Notes: generated from the letters alone by a model not told the origin. Shown: positions 1-6,923, counted from the first letter of the stretch. The stretch is 9,270 nucleotides of DNA from an uncultured Microcoleaceae cyanobacterium (GCA_938083405.1 CALKCV010000082.1:1-9270), one strand, 5' to 3'. Numbers and translations: made by a program.

Positions 1-695
1 ATTAACCGCAACCCTTCCAGGAAGCCGGCATCTGGAGGAATAAAACCGGCATTGCCGACCACTGGTTCGAGAATGACGCCCGAAATTTGGTCGGGGTTTT
101 CGGCGAAAAGTTGTTTGACTGCTTCGAGGTCGTTAAAGGGGGCGGTGAGGGTATTGCAGGTAACAGATTTTGGCACTCCAGGAGAGTCCGGCAGTCCCAA
201 AGTCGCAACGCCGGAACCTGCTTTAACCAGGAACATATCGGCGTGACCGTGGTAGCAGCCTTCAAATTTGATGACTTTTTCCCTATTGGTGAAAGCTCGC
301 ATTAACCGCAGAACGGACATACAAGCTTCGGTGCCGGAATTGACAAATCGCACCATTTCGATACTGGGAACGGCTTCGATTACCATCTCTGCCAGGACGT
401 TTTCTAGGGCGCAGGGGGCACCGAAGCTGGTCCCTTTTTCTAGGGCCTCTTTGAGGGCTGCGATTACTTCTGGGTGGGCGTGGCCGCAAATTGCCGGCCC
501 CCAGGTGCCGACGTAATCGATGTATTGATTGCCATCCACATCCCAGATGTAGGAGCCTTCGACGCGATCGAAGACGATTGGTTGGCCACCTACAGATTTG
601 AAGGCGCGCACCGGAGAACTAACTCCTCCAGGCATGAGCTTCTGGGCTGCACTGAATATTTCTTCTGATTTGCTGGTGATCGGGGTTGTTGTCAC
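1..695 (-). CDS. hemL: Glutamate-1-semialdehyde 2,1-aminomutase, 5' part (gene runs off the left edge)
   Basis: This PLP enzyme turns glutamate-1-semialdehyde into 5-aminolevulinate, the precursor of heme, chlorophyll and bilins, in the cytoplasm. I translated 231 codons from a GTG at 693-695. Family hallmarks are the N-terminal LMPGGVSSPVRAF (residues 20-32), the strand VEGSYIWDVDGNQYIDYVGTW (about 45-65, quoted loosely as the cofactor-proximal entry region), the phosphate-binding NSGTEA at 119-124, FEGCYHGH at 144-151 and the GVILEPVVGN segment at 206-215. The family is usually about 430 residues, so roughly half is present. The PLP-binding lysine lies in the missing half. The GTG start is supported by a GGAG six bases upstream and by the MTTTPITSKSEEIF N-terminus. 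The gene is divergent from hisIE across a long spacer. Identity is secure. Confidence 0.97.
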   Translation of the reverse strand, partial: MTTTPITSKSEEIFSAAQKLMPGGVSSPVRAFKSVGGQPIVFDRVEGSYIWDVDGNQYIDYVGTWGPAICGHAHPEVIAALKEALEKGTSFGAPCALENVLAEMVIEAVPSIEMVRFVNSGTEACMSVLRLMRAFTNREKVIKFEGCYHGHADMFLVKAGSGVATLGLPDSPGVPKSVTCNTLTAPFNDLEAVKQLFAENPDQISGVILEPVVGNAGFIPPDAGFLEGLRL

Positions 696-701
696 AGTTT
701 T

Positions 702-705
702 CTCC
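702..705 (-). promoter_or_regulatory. Ribosome binding site of hemL
   Basis: On the minus strand GGAG sits six bases before the GTG at 695, within AAAAGGAGAAAACT. It decides the non-ATG start: no ATG lies near the expected N-terminus, and the next in-frame ATG is codon 21, inside the conserved LMPGG motif. Confidence 0.75.
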
Positions 706-781
706 TTTTGTAGAAAATAGTTGGCTTGAATAGGTTTTTTAATACCTGCCACGGGATAGGTCTTAAGTTTTAACTGAAGAT

Positions 782-808
782 TTTATAGTAATGGATTCTG
801 TCTGACAA
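782..808 (-). promoter_or_regulatory. Possible hemL promoter
   Basis: On the minus strand TTGTCA (803-808) and TATAAA (782-787) resemble -35 and -10 boxes. They lie about 90 bases upstream of the GTG. The 15-base spacer is shorter than the usual 16-18, so this is only a candidate. Confidence 0.25.
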
Positions 809-910
809 ACCAATCTTTGTTAATGATTCTATAAGCTTAGAAATGGACTTATGGGCTTTTGCGGGCGCGAGGCCATTTTATTGAGATTTAATGGACTGGG
901 CTTTTTGTTC

Positions 911-1018
911 GGTTTTATCTTGACAAATTATATTCTATCTGCTACCAAAATTCAAAATGCTTCTGTAGTAAGTTTATAGAAAGCGCTTTAGGGGCGTATC
1001 TCAATTTTGAATAAAACC
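911..1018. other. Nested inverted repeats in the hemL-hisIE spacer
   Basis: GGTTTTAT (911-918) is complementary to ATAAAACC (1011-1018). Inside it, ATTCAAAAT (950-958) is complementary to ATTTTGAAT (1004-1012). The central part contains the palindrome AAAGCGCTTT (980-989). Both 3' arms lie side by side and overlap by two bases, but the two 5' arms are 31 bases apart, so any folded RNA would have a large internal loop. I found no T-run after it and no clear promoter. AT-rich sequence produces such pairs by chance fairly easily. Confidence 0.25.
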
Positions 1019-1044
1019 AAAAAACAGTCGCTATTTGTCAGTTA

Positions 1045-1064
1045 TTAGTTGTTAGTTGTTAGTT
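1045..1064. repeat. Heptamer tandem repeat TTAGTTG, about 2.9 copies
   Basis: TTAGTTG at 1045-1051 and 1052-1058 is followed by TTAGTT at 1059-1064. It is a short tandemly repeated heptamer of the kind common in filamentous cyanobacterial spacers, with a different unit from the CAATTAA arrays elsewhere in this window. Confidence 0.6.
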
Positions 1065-1271
1065 CCGTGCAATTAGATTTCTCTTTTTAAAAGACTTCAA
1101 TTTTCTTGGAATAGCGGTTAGTTTTAAAATCTATTCGAGCTTTCATTTTTGCATTTTAGATATTTTTAAGTGTGTTTTTTTTATTAAAAAATAAAGACAA
1201 TTAGTGAAAATATTTACGGTTTTTTAAATAGTTATTTTGCGGTTGATGGAATTAAAATATACAGATTATCC

Positions 1272-1299
1272 TTGGATCGTATGTAGGATAAATTATAAG
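1272..1299 (+). promoter_or_regulatory. hisIE: Likely hisIE promoter
   Basis: TTGGAT (1272-1277) and TATAAG (1294-1299) are separated by 16 bases, a plausible sigma-70-type -35/-10 pair. Transcription would begin near 1306 and give a leader of about 115 bases before the ATG at 1422, including the hairpin at 1316-1346. Confidence 0.35.
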
Positions 1300-1315
1300 A
1301 ATATTTCCATTTCAG

Positions 1316-1346
1316 ACTAAAGCTTGCTGGAGGCAGTAGCTTTAGT
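1316..1346 (+). promoter_or_regulatory. Leader hairpin upstream of hisIE
   Basis: ACTAAAGCT (1316-1324) and AGCTTTAGT (1338-1346) are perfect 9-base complementary arms. The loop TGCTGGAGGCAGT contains GGAGG, and TGC/GCA inside it could extend the stem. No T-run follows, so it is not a standard terminator. It lies about 75 bases before the hisIE start and could be a leader RNA structure. Its function is unknown. Confidence 0.4.
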
Positions 1347-1406
1347 TTGCTCTATAAAAACGGAATGCCAAAGCATTTGTTAGAGTTTCTCAAAGAAAGA
1401 ACATTT

Positions 1407-1411
1407 AGGAG
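1407..1411 (+). promoter_or_regulatory. Ribosome binding site deciding the hisIE start
   Basis: AGGAG lies 10 bases before the ATG at 1422. Earlier in-frame starts (TTG at 1347, ATG at 1365) would add 25 or 19 residues ahead of the usual HisIE N-terminus and lack a well-placed Shine-Dalgarno. Confidence 0.6.
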
Positions 1412-1421
1412 TTTGAAAAAA

Positions 1422-2072
1422 ATGTCTGTTTCCCAACCGATCGCTTTAAAAGAATCCATCCCAGTAGATAAAATTCGCTACAACGATTGCGGACTGGTTC
1501 CTGCCATCATCCAAGATTATTTGGATGGGACGGTGTTAATGATGGCCTGGATGAACGGGGAGTCTCTGGCCAAAACTTTAGAAACGGGCCAAACTTGGTT
1601 TTGGAGTCGGTCCCGCCAGGAATTTTGGCATAAGGGTGCAACCTCGGGCCACTTTCAGAATGTAAAGTGGATTCGTTACGACTGCGACAGCGATGCCTTG
1701 CTGGTGGGAGTGGAACAGGTGGGAGATATTGCTTGCCACAAGGGGGAACGCAGTTGTTTTCATCAAGTGGATGGGGAGGTTGCCAAACCGCCGGCGGATA
1801 TTTTGTCGGGGTTGTTCGATGTAATTTGCGATCGCCGCGAAAATCCCACGGAGGAGTCTTATACTTGCAAGTTATTTGCTGGCGGGGATAATAAGATTCT
1901 CAAGAAAATAGGCGAGGAGTCGGCGGAGGTGGTGATGGCGTGCAAAGATGACGATGGGGACGCGATCGCCTCGGAAGTAGCGGATTTGTTGTATCATACA
2001 TTAGTAGCCTTGGCCCATCATAAGGTAGATTTGCGCGACGTTTATCGCAAGTTGGACCAAAGACGGGGATAA
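1422..2072 (+). CDS. hisIE: Bifunctional phosphoribosyl-AMP cyclohydrolase / phosphoribosyl-ATP pyrophosphatase
   Basis: This fused cytoplasmic enzyme carries out steps 2 and 3 of histidine synthesis: it removes pyrophosphate from phosphoribosyl-ATP (HisE) and opens the purine ring of phosphoribosyl-AMP (HisI). The protein is 216 residues from the chosen ATG. The HisI domain (about 17-118) shows MMAWMNGESL (40-49), FWSRSRQEFWHKGATSG (60-76), the metal-binding DCDSDALL (87-94) and the zinc cysteines C88, C105 and C112 in ACHKGERSCF. The HisE domain (about 130-216) shows KIGEESAEVVMA (162-173) and EVADLLYHTLVALA (185-198), its all-alpha metal-binding helices. The length suits a cyanobacterial HisIE. 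It stands alone, with no other his gene in the window, and it converges on the kinase gene. Both domains look intact. Confidence 0.97.
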   Translation: MSVSQPIALKESIPVDKIRYNDCGLVPAIIQDYLDGTVLMMAWMNGESLAKTLETGQTWFWSRSRQEFWHKGATSGHFQNVKWIRYDCDSDALLVGVEQVGDIACHKGERSCFHQVDGEVAKPPADILSGLFDVICDRRENPTEESYTCKLFAGGDNKILKKIGEESAEVVMACKDDDGDAIASEVADLLYHTLVALAHHKVDLRDVYRKLDQRRG

Positions 2073-2177
2073 GTTCGTAGCGATCCGCTAATTCGTAGTA
2101 ATCGCTTTAGCGATTCAATCCGCTAATCCGTAGTAATCGCTTTAGCGATTCAATCCGCTAATTCGATCGCTACGAAC
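2073..2177. repeat. Palindromic element with internal 35-bp tandem repeat, abutting hisIE stop
   Basis: Perfect 12-base inverted ends, GTTCGTAGCGAT (2073-2084) and ATCGCTACGAAC (2166-2177), enclose two 35-base tandem units at 2083-2117 and 2118-2152 that differ at one base (ATTCG against ATCCG). A 13-base partial third copy follows at 2153-2165. Each full unit carries the near-palindrome AATCGCTTTAGCGATT (2100-2115 and 2135-2150). The element starts on the base right after the hisIE stop and fills most of the gap to the convergent kinase gene. It could form strong stems in either transcript, but there are no T-runs. It belongs with the foldbacks at 7009-7062 and 8097-8231. Confidence 0.85.
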
Positions 2178-2212
2178 GGTCCTTATCTCTTAGCAATGGT
2201 GTTTGTTACTTA

Positions 2213-3559
2213 TTACGAACTATGCTTTAACCAATCTCGAATTTCTTCTGCCAACCAGGCACATTCTTCTTCTGTTAAAGCGCCGCCGAGGTAGTAAGTA
2301 TTAAGTTTAGAACGAATGCTGACTTCATTAACGTAACCGTTTTTATTAAGAAATATGCCAACTATGTCATTAACATTAGCCCATTTTTTTCCGTATTTAA
2401 ACCACAGAGTTTCTCGAATTAACTCAAAACCGTGGATGCCGATGTTTAAATAAGTTTTTTCTCCCAAAAATTTAGCAGCAAAAGTAAAAGTTACACTTAA
2501 TATTGAAGAAAAAAGTAGCAATCTAAAAGCAGGAAAAAAGACCCATGAATGTACAATTCCCACTACCAGAAGATACCAGAAAAATATTGTCAAACAGCCA
2601 CCGTAAATTCTGTATTTTAATTTTCGCAATCCTCCCGCTGGTATCTGCACTTTTAATTCATCGGGCGATCGCTCTATTACAACTTTGCTATTTAAAGGTT
2701 TATGAATTTTTTTAATAGAGCCGTTCGATCTATTAAAAACAGGCTCCACTTTACGATTTTCGAGGGATTCTAAAGCTTTAACGGCAGTTTGAAACCGTTT
2801 TTCTATAGTTATCTCAGTCATCTTTTCGATCCAGCGAATTAAAAAGGGTTCTACGCTGACGCGATCGCTAAATTGAATCCTGCCATCTTCATGGGGCAAA
2901 CTCGCGGGAGCAACTCCCGTTAATAAATGAATCAAAGTCGCCCCCAAAGCATATAAATCTGAAGCCGCCACCGCCCGACCCCAAAATTGTTCTAAAGGCG
3001 AATAACCGCTGGTTCCGACAACAGTAAAAGTAACTCCCGTAACGGCAGCTTGAGATTGCACCGCCCCAAAATCGACTAAATAAATACGCTCGTCTTCTCC
3101 AAAAATCAAATTACTCGGCTTAATATCCCGGTGCAAAACAGGCGGACTGAGTTGGTGCAAATAAATAAGAATTTCTAACACTTCCGAGGCCACTTTTTCG
3201 ATATTTAACTCATTAAAACGCTTGCCAGATTCCAATAATTCCTGGAAGGAAGAACCGGGGATATAATCTTGCACCAAACCAAACCAAGGTAAGCCGCCGC
3301 CTTCGTCTTTTTCTAAGGAAAAATAATCGCGATATTTAGGAATGCGGGGATAATTTAAAGCTTGTAAAACCTCCGCTTCGCGCTCGAATAATTTCAACTC
3401 CTCCCACTGCATCTCGGGCGAAAATGCCAAGAGTTTAATAATGACTCGTTCGTTAGATTCTAGATCCGTTGCCAACCAAGTTTTACGACCGGCTGCCGTG
3501 CGACCTAATGGTTTTTGCAGTTGATAGCGTTCTTGGATTATTTGCTGTGGTTCAAACAT
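2213..3559 (-). CDS. Membrane-anchored Hanks-type serine/threonine protein kinase
   Basis: This eukaryotic-like kinase (448 residues) phosphorylates Ser/Thr on unknown targets. The kinase domain (about 12-265) has the ATP lysine in VIIKLL (K42), a glutamate in LFEREAEVL (E61, likely salt-bridge partner), catalytic loop HRDIKPSNLI (143-152; D145, K147, N150), DFGAVQ (163-168), and activation and substrate segment VGTSGYSPLEQF (181-192). The glycine-rich loop is degenerate (LGRTAAGRKTWLA, 18-30). A linker leads to a hydrophobic stretch at 318-364, probably two membrane segments. The last 84 residues form a soluble tail ending in LTEEECAWLAEEIRDWL (428-444), a tail type I associate with cyanobacterial kinases. 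There are no PASTA repeats. The kinase domain is therefore cytoplasmic. No Shine-Dalgarno is visible: a heptamer repeat touches the ATG. It lies 220 bp downstream of the PEP-CTERM gene on the same strand. Confidence 0.93.
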   Translation of the reverse strand: MFEPQQIIQERYQLQKPLGRTAAGRKTWLATDLESNERVIIKLLAFSPEMQWEELKLFEREAEVLQALNYPRIPKYRDYFSLEKDEGGGLPWFGLVQDYIPGSSFQELLESGKRFNELNIEKVASEVLEILIYLHQLSPPVLHRDIKPSNLIFGEDERIYLVDFGAVQSQAAVTGVTFTVVGTSGYSPLEQFWGRAVAASDLYALGATLIHLLTGVAPASLPHEDGRIQFSDRVSVEPFLIRWIEKMTEITIEKRFQTAVKALESLENRKVEPVFNRSNGSIKKIHKPLNSKVVIERSPDELKVQIPAGGLRKLKYRIYGGCLTIFFWYLLVVGIVHSWVFFPAFRLLLFSSILSVTFTFAAKFLGEKTYLNIGIHGFELIRETLWFKYGKKWANVNDIVGIFLNKNGYVNEVSIRSKLNTYYLGGALTEEECAWLAEEIRDWLKHSS

Positions 3560-3580
3560 AATTAATAATTAATAATTAAT
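3560..3580. repeat. Heptamer tandem repeat AATTAAT, three copies, touching the kinase start codon
   Basis: AATTAAT occurs three times in a row and the array ends exactly at the kinase ATG (3557-3559). It occupies the place where the ribosome binding site should be. Related sequence lies at 3676-3690, and the CAATTAA arrays at 6658 and 6924 are of the same type. Confidence 0.75.
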
Positions 3581-3627
3581 AAGTAGGTAGGCAAAAATAT
3601 TTACATAAAATTATTTTTTATTCCCCC

Positions 3628-3649
3628 GTAGGCGTCTCGCCTGTTCCAG
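3628..3649. repeat. Degenerate copy of the hairpin repeat at 3757-3783
   Basis: GTAGGCGTCTCGCCTGTTCC keeps one end (GTAG) and the right arm (GCCTGTTC) of the better-formed hairpin 110 bases further on, with the left arm shortened. The residual stem is GGCG-TCT-CGCC. Confidence 0.5.
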
Positions 3650-3756
3650 ATGTCCAATTAATTTTGCACTGGTACTTAATTAATAATTGGGAAAAAGTTC
3701 ATTGTTAATTGATATTAGAGGGGAAGCCAGATTTTTCCAGAGTTCCCCTCCTGACC

Positions 3757-3783
3757 GTAGAACAGGCATCTTGCCTGTTCTAC
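3757..3783. repeat. 12-bp-stem hairpin repeat overlapping the stop codon of the PEP-CTERM gene
   Basis: GTAGAACAGGCA (3757-3768) and TGCCTGTTCTAC (3772-3783) are perfect complements around the loop TCT. The TAG stop of the upstream gene (3780-3782, minus strand) lies inside the stem. On the minus strand the stem is not followed by a T-run, so it does not look like an intrinsic terminator. A decayed relative at 3628-3649 suggests a dispersed repeat family. Confidence 0.75.
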
Positions 3784-6632
3784 ATCCACTGGCGCTGGCG
3801 GGCGACTAGCAGCAGAAGAGCGATCGCCACCAAGCCGGCAACCGTCCCAGGTTCCGGGGTGCTAGTGGGGTCGAACTCGTTTCCTGGGGAAGTTAACTGC
3901 TCTTTCCCGTCTTCAACCGCGCGATCGAAACGATCTTTTGCCTCTTCGGCCTCTTTGAGCGCCTGCCGCTGTTCGTCGTTGACCAAAACGATCGCCGAGG
4001 AATAAGGAGTCACGATCTGATAAGCCTTAGCTATACCATGAATGGCATCCAACTCTTCCAAAGTATCCAGATCCATCCGCTGGCTCAACCCCAAGACCAA
4101 CTGCCGCGCCGCCAGGGCGGCAAAACCGTCCTCGAAACTTGCTTCCTCGCCGCCTGGTTCCAAATACCAGGCATAACCGTCAACTACGCTAACGGCAGAC
4201 GGTCCCAAACCTTCCTTGGTAGCGACGCGCATCAATGCTTCGGAGAGTTGGGACGCAACTCCGCCCCCCGTTTTGTGCAATAACTCCAAGGTTGGATCGT
4301 CGTAAGCGGCCGGCATCCCTCCCAAATGCACCATCCACAAAGGCGCGCTAAGGAATGGAAAGTCGTTTTTGTTGTCGGACAATTCGTAACTGCCGGCATC
4401 GGTGACTAAAACAATGCCGTCGTAAGGAGTGTTGCCCTTGAGTCGGGCGAACTGTTCGAGCATCTCTCGATATTGGAGGCTGCCATAATAGGTGACACCG
4501 CGCGGATCGAACTGGCGCAGGTCGTCGATGCGTCGGGGTTGGGCTTCGCCGGCTGCGGTGAGATAGAGGTCGGCGTCGTTGTTGGCAAAGTTGTAGTCGG
4601 CGAAACCGTATTGTTTTAACCAGTCGAAAGTCTCCTTTACTTCTTTGGTATTGGCACCCATGCTGAGGGAACTGTCGAGAATTACGGCGAACCTTTGGGC
4701 GATCGGTATGGAGTAATCTTTCGGAATTAGGGGCACTGCCGAAATGCGGAAGTTGTTGCCCAAGTCAATTTCATGGCGGGCGAGGGCCCTTGCGTTTCTC
4801 GCCGGCAGGGTTGCAGGCAGCCAGTCGTCGCCGAAACCTTTGACGGCTTTGGCGTTGTAGGTGCGCTTGGTGCTTGGAGTCCAATAGATGTTGCGCCTTT
4901 CTGCCAGCCGGGGCATGGCCCAACCGTTTTTCTGGCGCATTACTTTATAAGTCAGCCACAGGTGCATTTCGGTGGGGCGGTTGACTTCGCTTCCCGGTTC
5001 CCAAGTTGTTAGTTTCACCGGCACTGGAAAGGCCCGGAGGCGATATTGTCCGGGACCGACTTGTTCTAATAGGGCGGGATCTACGGGTCGCGATCGCCTG
5101 ACTTGGGAGTTATAGACGAGTTGTGCCGCGCCCCGGGGGGAGATTTTGAAGGTGAAGCGCCGGTCGCGATCGCCCGTATCCCCCAACCACAGACCGGTAA
5201 CAACCGCGCTTTCTGGCAGGGAGAAGTAATAGAGAATTTCCTCTACTTCATCGGTTTGGTTTTCGTAAACTTCGTAAAGTTCCACTTCCGCCCAGTCTCC
5301 TTCTTCCTCCACCGTCACTTCTTGCTCGCGCAGCCAGACTTTTTCCTCGCCGATATTAAAGAGTCCGGCTTTGGCCTGGTCGGTGTCGCTGGTAGATCGG
5401 ACGGCTTTGAGGACTGCTTTTTGTTCTCCTCTCTGCAAGGGGGTGTCGAAAAATTCTTCGTAGAGTTTCGCTGCTTTTTGGCGATCGCTCCTTTTGCCGT
5501 CGTACAAAAACGGCGATATTAACCAGTTGAAAGTATCTTGTAAGGATTGATTGGTTTCTTCTGAAAGTCCGAAAACCTGACGGTACATGACCCGAATATT
5601 GCTGTTGTTTTCTATAGGGGCGAGATAGCGGTAGGGGTATAAGTAAGCGTTTGTTAATCCCTTGCGGATGATGTCGGACTTTGCCAAGAGTTCCTGGCGA
5701 TCGCTATCCGTCACCGCCGGTTTTTCTAGCAGTTCAAATGCTGCTATTTGAGGCTGTTGGTGGAAGCTTGAGAAGATTAAGCCCCCGGCAACGACCGTGG
5801 CAACTACCCCTGCGGCGGCCCGTTTCATCCCGTGTTGGGCGGCAAAAGCGCGGATAATTTTCTGCCCCGAATTAACGTATAAAGCTGCCACCGCGAAGGG
5901 CAGGAACAAAAATAGAGTGGAGGTAAAGCCAAAGATAAATAGAAACCAGAACGACTGTATCGCCCACCAGATGTGGTAGTTAGTCAAACTCCACCATATA
6001 CCACTCACCCAATAAAACTTGAAAAACTCTTCGACTAAAGTTACGGCGACGGGGATGACATAAAACATCAGGAGGGCGCTGACGTACAAACCCATTAAGA
6101 AGAGCCCGGCGTGACCGACCAATTGAAGCCAACTAAGCGAAGGTCTGCGTCTGGCGTAACCGAAGAGGAGTTCGAGGAAAAAAGCGCCGATGCATAAGCC
6201 CAAAGCGCCGAGCATGAAACTGCTAGCCGCAGTGAGTTCGCGCAGGACGAACAAGCGCAGTATAAGTAAAAGGAATAAAGGCGCCTCCACTCCATAAAAT
6301 AGAGCCATCAGCCGCAACGGACGCTTCCGCAATTTCCACCCTCCAATAATAGATGCCACGGTGGGGACTGCTATTAAACCGATAAAGCTAATCAAAAAGT
6401 CAACGGGAATTATACCGTCCATGGTTCCCTCTATTAAGGGAACTATTATCCAGGGTAAGAGTGCAAAATAGACAAATCCTAAAAAGGCAAGGTTCCACCC
6501 CCAAAAAGTGAGGTGGCAGATAGCGCGAAGTAAAGTTTTAAAGGGCGATCGCTTGGCACGGTCGTAAGCTGAAAGTGTCAGCTTCTTCGCCCAAAATATG
6601 CCCTTTGATATGGCACGAAGTAGATTTTTCAT
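3780..6632 (-). CDS. PEP-CTERM family integral membrane protein with VIT-like and vWA domains
   Basis: The protein has 950 residues. A basic N-terminus precedes about seven membrane segments (roughly 42-66, 77-97, 106-131, 135-158, 170-200, 224-255, 270-290). A large soluble region follows, outside the membrane by the positive-inside rule. A VIT-like domain (about 430-540) has YYFSLPESAVVTG (468-480), AAQLVYNSQVRRSRPVD and LLEQVGPGQYRLRAFPVP (521-538). A vWA domain (about 645-800) has the metal site DSSLSM (D653, S655, S657), T714 and VTDAG (743-747). The conserved VTPYSSAIVLVN (874-885) leads to a charged helix and the sorting tail TPEPGT, hydrophobic 931-943, then RQRQ. This matches my memory of family TIGR02921 (function unknown). 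An exosortase should cut at PEP; none is in the window. GGAG lies seven bases before the ATG. Confidence 0.9.
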   Translation of the reverse strand: MKNLLRAISKGIFWAKKLTLSAYDRAKRSPFKTLLRAICHLTFWGWNLAFLGFVYFALLPWIIVPLIEGTMDGIIPVDFLISFIGLIAVPTVASIIGGWKLRKRPLRLMALFYGVEAPLFLLLILRLFVLRELTAASSFMLGALGLCIGAFFLELLFGYARRRPSLSWLQLVGHAGLFLMGLYVSALLMFYVIPVAVTLVEEFFKFYWVSGIWWSLTNYHIWWAIQSFWFLFIFGFTSTLFLFLPFAVAALYVNSGQKIIRAFAAQHGMKRAAAGVVATVVAGGLIFSSFHQQPQIAAFELLEKPAVTDSDRQELLAKSDIIRKGLTNAYLYPYRYLAPIENNSNIRVMYRQVFGLSEETNQSLQDTFNWLISPFLYDGKRSDRQKAAKLYEEFFDTPLQRGEQKAVLKAVRSTSDTDQAKAGLFNIGEEKVWLREQEVTVEEEGDWAEVELYEVYENQTDEVEEILYYFSLPESAVVTGLWLGDTGDRDRRFTFKISPRGAAQLVYNSQVRRSRPVDPALLEQVGPGQYRLRAFPVPVKLTTWEPGSEVNRPTEMHLWLTYKVMRQKNGWAMPRLAERRNIYWTPSTKRTYNAKAVKGFGDDWLPATLPARNARALARHEIDLGNNFRISAVPLIPKDYSIPIAQRFAVILDSSLSMGANTKEVKETFDWLKQYGFADYNFANNDADLYLTAAGEAQPRRIDDLRQFDPRGVTYYGSLQYREMLEQFARLKGNTPYDGIVLVTDAGSYELSDNKNDFPFLSAPLWMVHLGGMPAAYDDPTLELLHKTGGGVASQLSEALMRVATKEGLGPSAVSVVDGYAWYLEPGGEEASFEDGFAALAARQLVLGLSQRMDLDTLEELDAIHGIAKAYQIVTPYSSAIVLVNDEQRQALKEAEEAKDRFDRAVEDGKEQLTSPGNEFDPTSTPEPGTVAGLVAIALLLLVARQRQWM

Positions 6633-6639
6633 CGTTCAA

Positions 6640-6643
6640 CTCC
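6640..6643 (-). promoter_or_regulatory. Ribosome binding site of the PEP-CTERM membrane protein gene
   Basis: On the minus strand GGAG lies seven bases before the ATG at 6632. It supports the start that gives the basic N-terminus MKNLLRAISK. Confidence 0.65.
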
Positions 6644-6657
6644 ATAAGGTCTTATAT

Positions 6658-6690
6658 CAATTAACAATTAACAATTAACAATTAACAATT
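6658..6690. repeat. Heptamer tandem repeat CAATTAA, 4.7 copies
   Basis: Four perfect CAATTAA units (6658-6685) are followed by CAATT (6686-6690). The array begins about 26 bases upstream of the ATG of the PEP-CTERM gene, in its promoter or leader. On the minus strand TATAAG (6651-6656) directly follows the array, so the repeat could supply -35-like TTGTTA sequences whose distance changes with copy number. That last point is inference; the nearest fit has a 19-base spacer. Confidence 0.85.
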
Positions 6691-6923
6691 GGGTCTTAGG
6701 CTAACAACCATCGATCTGACTGGCTTGGCCTTTTTTACCTTCTTGTTTTGACCCGAGTGGTCATTTATTGTGACTTGATATTAGTAATTCCGCAAACATA
6801 CGGAATGGGACGGAAGTTTTTGCACCCTATTTTCCCGTTAGTCCCGTTGCCCGTCCTTCAATTGACAACTACCGGGATTGTTTCCATATTAACTTACAAC
6901 TCATATTAGCCAAATTTCCGAAA

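Larger units (their letters stand above)
696..1421. other. Gene-free spacer between divergent hemL and hisIE
   Basis: I see no convincing coding sequence in these 726 bases. The stretch is AT-rich, especially 1070-1300. It holds the hemL upstream signals, a set of nested inverted repeats at 911-1018, a 10-base palindrome AAAGCGCTTT (980-989), a short heptamer repeat at 1045-1064, and a likely hisIE promoter and leader hairpin at 1272-1346. Its length is more than two promoters need. Confidence 0.6.

Noticed and set aside
2..265. Minus-strand 87-residue frame at the left edge
   Set aside because: It is out of frame with hemL, whose HemL motifs run continuously through the same bases.
920..948. 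TTGACA at 920-925 as a strong promoter
   Set aside because: At 16-18 bases downstream the sequence is CTACCA or TACCAA, which is not a -10 box, and no gene follows nearby on the plus strand.
1347..1421. Upstream TTG (1347) or ATG (1365) as the hisIE start
   Set aside because: Both would add residues not expected in HisIE and lack a well-spaced Shine-Dalgarno. The ATG at 1422 has AGGAG ten bases upstream and gives a normal-length protein.
2073..2177. CRISPR-like array
   Set aside because: The 35-base units are directly joined tandem copies without unique spacers, only about 2.4 copies exist, and there are no cas genes.
3757..3783. Intrinsic terminator after the PEP-CTERM gene
   Set aside because: The stem is strong, but on the minus strand it is followed by GGTCAGGAGG rather than a T-run, and a relative lies nearby, so a dispersed repeat fits better.
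5103..5522. 139-residue plus-strand reading frame inside the PEP-CTERM gene, and similar long frames at 3709, 4038 and 4773
   Set aside because: These lie opposite clear domains of the minus-strand protein, show no family motifs and no ribosome binding sites. They are shadows of the real gene.
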